This document shows positions 38,641 through 41,973 of a stretch of 41,973 bases of DNA, in pieces. The notes beneath the pieces are model-generated. The model was given only the letters and a program-made list of their open reading frames with translations, was not told the origin of the DNA and did not search any database. Every line of letters starts with the position of its first letter. The stretch's first letter is position 1. A program made the translations under genes and the position numbers. The stretch is from Actinotignum timonense (lineage in GTDB: Bacteria > Actinomycetota > Actinomycetes > Actinomycetales > Actinomycetaceae): assembly GCF_900155575.1 (NCBI RefSeq), contig NZ_LT706966.1:992968-1034940 (forward strand), written 5' to 3'.

Positions 38641-40143
38641 TTAGCCCCGGAACCGGCGCCAGGCCGCGAGCGCTACTCCGGCCCCGCCCAGCAGCGCTGC
38701 GAGTGCCAGGCCGGTAGCAGAGTTCGCGCCGGTGCGCTGTAGCGGCCTTGGGTGCGGCGTGCTCACCGAAGGCGGTGTGCTGGGAACATTCGGAGTGCTC
38801 GGAACTGTAGGAGTGCTCATAGTAGCCGGCACGGTAGGTGTAGGTTCCGGCGTCGCAGGCATGGACGGCGTCGGGCTGGGCACGCTCCGGTCACCGGGTT
38901 CCGGCACCGGCGTAGTGGACGGCTCCGGCGATTCGGAGGGTTCCGGCGACGTGGACGGTTCGGGTTCCGGCGATTCAGAAGGCTCCGGTTCCGGCGTAGG
39001 TTCCGGCGACGGCTCCGGCTGCTCGCACAGCGTGATGACCGCGGCGGCTTGATCGCAGCCGTCCTCGCCAACCCCGCTGATGGTGTAGGTAACCGCGGGA
39101 TTGGCGTGGAGCGCGTAGAGGTAGGTATACCAATCGCCCGCACCCAGGGAGCCCTCAATATCTTTCCCGATAAGATCGTTGCGTCCGGTTTCCCGCGTCA
39201 CCACGCACTGCGGCGAGCCGGTCAAACCGGCATCCGTGACCCGCTCGCGTGCAGCCGCATTCACCGCCGGATCGCTGAGTGAATACGCGGGTAGATCGCC
39301 CATGCGGCCCCACTCAAATTCCTGCAGGCTCTGGCAGCCCGCCATATACGAACCGGGCCCGCCGCCTTCCTGCGAGCATTTCCACAGCTTATTTATGGCG
39401 CGGATCGGCAGCACGGTCACCTCCGATTGCACCGCCACATCGCCTTCCACGCGGAGCGTGTAGACGCCCGGGCCGCCTATTCCGAAAGAGTATTCGTCAT
39501 AGAGGTCCATATTCGCTACCTCGCCGCCGTAGGCGAGGTACGACGGCGGATCTGTGGCAACAGCCAAGTTGGCTTTTATACGCTGCACGCCCAGATTAGG
39601 ATCCTCGAAATCCGGCGTGACGTGTGAGTACCAGGGGAAATCCTCGGGAGCCATATCGGGATAGAGCTCGGGATCGAAAACCGCATCCCCGTTGCTGTCG
39701 CGGCCCACATCCCAGATACGGAGCTCCTGATTGACGGGCTTGGTGGGAACCGTCCAGCGGCTCTCCCAATCGAAATCAGGCTGCGCCTGGAGAGCCTCAA
39801 GAGCGGGGTAGTCCGGAACGCTGGTGAGCGTCATTTTTACGTTCTCCAGCACGGTCGGAACGAAAACCGCCGCGCCCTGCGCAGTTTGGATATGGTCCGA
39901 GGATTCCACCAGGCGAGCTACCTGAACCGTGTAACTCACATGGGCGACGTCGCCCACCTTCTCCACGCAGGTATCTCCGCCGCGGCAGTTCACTCCGCCT
40001 CCTGTTACGGTCATGACATTGCGCATGAGCGTCCGGTCAGGATCGGGACCGCCGGCTGTGGCGGTGACGGGAAGGAAAATGCCGGCGCCGGCCAGCGCGG
40101 CGGCAAGGGCGAGCCGCCCGAAGGTGTGTGCGTGAATGGCCAT
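38641..40143 (-). CDS. Secreted protein with LQRTG sorting-like signal (paralogue B)
   Basis: A 500-residue exported protein of unknown function, paralogous to the protein at 16322-18001. The start ATG 40143 gives a signal peptide (MAIHAHTFGRLALAAALAG, then the cleavage region TATAGG); the longer upstream frame would cover the intergenic region and part of ung's 3' end. The cysteine pair NCRGGDTC, GDVAHVSYTVQ, FVPTVLENVK and LTSVPD are shared. Instead of the PGTP-type region it has a Ser/Pro/Glu-rich linker (SPEPEPSESPEP type). It ends LQRTG, a hydrophobic helix and AWRRFRG. Two family members both having Q in place of P shows that the variant is conserved, not a point error. It converges on the kinase gene (19-nt gap). 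Confidence 0.83.
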   Translation of the reverse strand: MAIHAHTFGRLALAAALAGAGIFLPVTATAGGPDPDRTLMRNVMTVTGGGVNCRGGDTCVEKVGDVAHVSYTVQVARLVESSDHIQTAQGAAVFVPTVLENVKMTLTSVPDYPALEALQAQPDFDWESRWTVPTKPVNQELRIWDVGRDSNGDAVFDPELYPDMAPEDFPWYSHVTPDFEDPNLGVQRIKANLAVATDPPSYLAYGGEVANMDLYDEYSFGIGGPGVYTLRVEGDVAVQSEVTVLPIRAINKLWKCSQEGGGPGSYMAGCQSLQEFEWGRMGDLPAYSLSDPAVNAAARERVTDAGLTGSPQCVVTRETGRNDLIGKDIEGSLGAGDWYTYLYALHANPAVTYTISGVGEDGCDQAAAVITLCEQPEPSPEPTPEPEPSESPEPEPSTSPEPSESPEPSTTPVPEPGDRSVPSPTPSMPATPEPTPTVPATMSTPTVPSTPNVPSTPPSVSTPHPRPLQRTGANSATGLALAALLGGAGVALAAWRRFRG

Positions 40144-40276
40144 GGGTACCCCCGTGGAAAATAATTCCCTATCCAGCTTCAGCTGTGAAACTAAATTGAG
40201 AAACTGCGTGATATGCGGGCAGGAATCCCGCACCACATCCCATGTTACGCCGTAGTAAATGAATGTGCACGGATAT

Positions 40277-40945
40277 TTAGGGTAACCGCCAATCCACCGG
40301 GCTGGCTCCCTGCTCGGCCAGTAGCGCATTGGCGCGCGAAAAAGGCTTGGAGCCAAAGAAACCGCGCGAAGCGGAAAGTGGCGACGGGTGCGGGCTGGCA
40401 ATCACCGGGGTATTTCCCAGCAGCGGGCGCAGCTCCTGAGCATTACGGCCCCACAAAATCGCCACCAGCGGTTTCCCGCGCGCCGCGAGGGTGCGAATCG
40501 CATGATCGGTAACTTTTTCCCAGCCGCGCCCCCGGTGTGAATTAGCGTTATTCGGGGTCACGGTCAGCACCCTGTTGAGCAGCATCACGCCCTGTTCGCA
40601 CCACGGCGTGAGGTCACCGCTGCTGGGGAGTGGGGCGCCAACGTCGTCGTGTAATTCCCGAAAGATATTGACGAGCGAGCGTGGCGGAGCCACATTCGGC
40701 GCCACGCTAAAGGAGAGCCCCACCGCATTTCCGGGGGTGGGGTAGGGGTCCTGGCCCACAATGAGCACCTTGACGGAATCCAGGGGATAGGTAAAAGCGC
40801 GCAGCACATTTTTGCCCGCGGGAAGATAGCCGCGCCCGGCCGCGTTCTCTTCGCGTAAGAACGTGCCCATCTCATGAATGATAGGTTCAACAGGGGCAAG
40901 AGCCCGCGCCCAATCGGGGCTGATGATCTCGGAAAGAGGCTGCAT
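40277..40945 (-). CDS. ung: Uracil-DNA glycosylase (family 1)
   Basis: Removes uracil from DNA in base excision repair. The family-1 water-activating motif is [17 protein letters not shown], the middle LLNRVLTV and the C-terminal [18 protein letters not shown] (substrate histidine) are all present. Starting at ATG 40945 the protein has 222 residues, the normal length; the open frame extends further upstream but that part overlaps the divergent gene and lacks family homology. Only one nucleotide separates this start from the GTG of the divergent DUF3263 gene, so promoters must lie inside one or both coding regions or the DUF3263 start lies further in. Confidence 0.96.
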   Translation of the reverse strand: MQPLSEIISPDWARALAPVEPIIHEMGTFLREENAAGRGYLPAGKNVLRAFTYPLDSVKVLIVGQDPYPTPGNAVGLSFSVAPNVAPPRSLVNIFRELHDDVGAPLPSSGDLTPWCEQGVMLLNRVLTVTPNNANSHRGRGWEKVTDHAIRTLAARGKPLVAILWGRNAQELRPLLGNTPVIASPHPSPLSASRGFFGSKPFSRANALLAEQGASPVDWRLP

Positions 40946-40946
40946 A

Positions 40947-41294
40947 GTGTCAGAGTACCGGAGTGAGGAACCTCCTTTTGCGAGCACGCCTTCGAGTGAG
41001 GGTAGTGGGGAAGCTTCGTGGGAGGATTTCTTGCGTAGTGCGGGCCCTGCCTTGCACGACGACGAGCTGCGCGTCCTCACCACGGAGATGCGGTGGCGGG
41101 CCGTGTACCGCACGAAAACCGAGGCAATCCGGGCGCTCGGCATGACTCCCACCCGCTACTACCTCATTCTTTCCGGCATTCTCAATAACCCGCGCGCCGA
41201 AGTGGAGTACCCGGATGTGGTGCGAGCCATCACCCGGCTGCGGGACCTGCGCGATAAGGAACGCGGCGGGCGCGGCAGAAAACAGCTAGGCTAA
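40947..41294 (+). CDS. DUF3263 domain protein
   Basis: A small (115-residue) basic cytoplasmic protein. The DUF3263 domain occupies the last ~80 residues: [19 protein letters not shown], then [17 protein letters not shown] and [12 protein letters not shown], which looks like a helix-turn-helix. Function unknown; it is widespread in actinobacteria and commonly placed just before a LytR_C gene, as here (4-nt gap). GTG 40947 is the first start that does not overlap ung; no good ribosome binding site is visible, and the ~35 residues before the domain are unconserved, so a later start is possible. Confidence 0.85.
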   Translation: MSEYRSEEPPFASTPSSEGSGEASWEDFLRSAGPALHDDELRVLTTEMRWRAVYRTKTEAIRALGMTPTRYYLILSGILNNPRAEVEYPDVVRAITRLRDLRDKERGGRGRKQLG

Positions 41295-41298
41295 CGGT

Positions 41299-41925
41299 GT
41301 GGCAGGAAAGTACCCAGTAGACGAATTTGATATCGCGGCGCGCCAGCGCACAACCCGCGGCGCTCACCGCAAGCGCGAATCCTCGGCAAAGTGGTGGATC
41401 GCGCTCATCGCTATCCTCATTCTCGCCCCGGCTCTCGGGTACGGCATTGTCAAAATGAACCAGATTTCAGTAGCGCCACCCTCCCACAAGCCGAGCGTGA
41501 GCGCACCGGCCCAGCCTTCGGCTACGGCGCCCGAAGCCGGAACCGAAGGCGCGGGCACAGAAGGCAGCCCGGCCCCCGCTTCGGAGGCGCCGGCGCCCGC
41601 GGAAGAAGCCTCACCTTCGGCTTCCCCCACCCCGTCCGCTGAAGTGGATCACAGCCGTTCCACCCTCATCCTCAACGCCTCCGGGATTTCCGGATATGCC
41701 GCCGCCCATCAGCGCCAACTCACCGAAGCTGGCTTCACTACCACCTCCATCGGCAACTACCAGCACGCGGCACCGGCTCACTCCCAGATTTTCTATCCGG
41801 AGGCCGCTGATCTGCCCACCGTGGAAGCCATCGGTGCCGAATTGGGAATCACCGATTTCGTTGAAAACGCCAGCGCGAGCGGGGATAGCATCGTCGTCGT
41901 GCTGGCGGGGGATACCCGCGACTAA
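41299..41925 (+). CDS. Membrane protein with LytR_C domain
   Basis: A 208-residue protein. A basic cytoplasmic N-terminus (~1-30), one transmembrane helix (~31-52) and an Ala/Pro/Glu linker lead to an extracellular LytR C-terminal-type domain (~118-205; STLILNASGISGYAAAHQRQLTEAGF). This domain is found at the end of LytR-CpsA-Psr ligases, which attach polymers to peptidoglycan, but the catalytic LCP domain is absent here. It probably binds the envelope. GTG 41299 start; the upstream DUF3263 gene is 4 nt away, so they form a pair. The remaining 48 nt of the window hold no start of another gene that I can support. Confidence 0.88.
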   Translation: MAGKYPVDEFDIAARQRTTRGAHRKRESSAKWWIALIAILILAPALGYGIVKMNQISVAPPSHKPSVSAPAQPSATAPEAGTEGAGTEGSPAPASEAPAPAEEASPSASPTPSAEVDHSRSTLILNASGISGYAAAHQRQLTEAGFTTTSIGNYQHAAPAHSQIFYPEAADLPTVEAIGAELGITDFVENASASGDSIVVVLAGDTRD

Positions 41926-41973
41926 AGAACCCCGCGTGAAGATTCCCGGCTTCGCCAGCCGCTAAAACTTGAG

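Overview
This is a window from a high-GC Gram-positive chromosome, most likely a member of the Actinomycetaceae or a close relative. The evidence is the gene order dnaX-recR-lysC-asd, a DUF4032 gene beside a sugar-type ABC ATPase, the DUF3263 / LytR_C gene pair, sortase-type C-terminal signals, a tRNA gene with no encoded CCA, and type VII secretion (T7SS) genes. The species cannot be fixed from the sequence alone.

Layout. (1) 1-9080 is a housekeeping block: the dnaX 3' end, recR with an odd threonine-rich tail, lysC and asd (aspartate pathway), a convergent DUF4032 gene and an orphan ABC ATPase with altered motifs, a membrane Ser/Thr kinase, a membrane-anchored DsbA-like protein, and tRNA-Thr(UGU). 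(2) 9081-18758 is accessory DNA, locally lower in GC. It holds a large repeat-rich LPVTG surface protein whose signal-peptide codons carry a run of ten G that puts the gene out of frame (a likely phase-variation switch), a LysR-type regulator preceded by four 23-bp tandem repeats, a HI1419/HI1420-type toxin-antitoxin pair with an operator-like palindrome, and a proline/threonine-rich secreted protein ending in an LQRTG sorting-like signal. (3) 18759-27121 holds three paralogous 220-residue membrane proteins (candidate immunity proteins), a 1,890-residue RHS/YD-repeat polymorphic toxin with an unrecognised, AT-richer C-terminal tip, and a WXG100 protein. (4) 27520-38621 is a four-gene operon with 4-nt overlaps or short gaps. 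It encodes a 1,064-residue secreted coiled-coil protein, a membrane-anchored periplasmic-binding-protein-like protein, an FHA-bearing EssC/EccC-type ATPase, and a transmembrane Ser/Thr kinase with an extracellular domain. (5) 38641-41925 holds a paralogue of the LQRTG protein, ung, a DUF3263 gene and a LytR_C gene.

Main interpretation. Regions 3 and 4 look like one system: a reduced, non-mycobacterial T7SS (no EccB, EccD, EccE or mycosin is visible) resembling the Firmicutes EssB/EssC layout. It differs in having a kinase with intact catalytic motifs where EssB is a pseudokinase, and an unusual binding-protein-like component. Its probable cargo is the WXG100 protein and the RHS toxin, with three tandem or inverted membrane proteins as candidate immunity. 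Direct-orientation LQRTG paralogues bracket the cluster. Functional links are inferred from gene order and motifs; no database search was possible.
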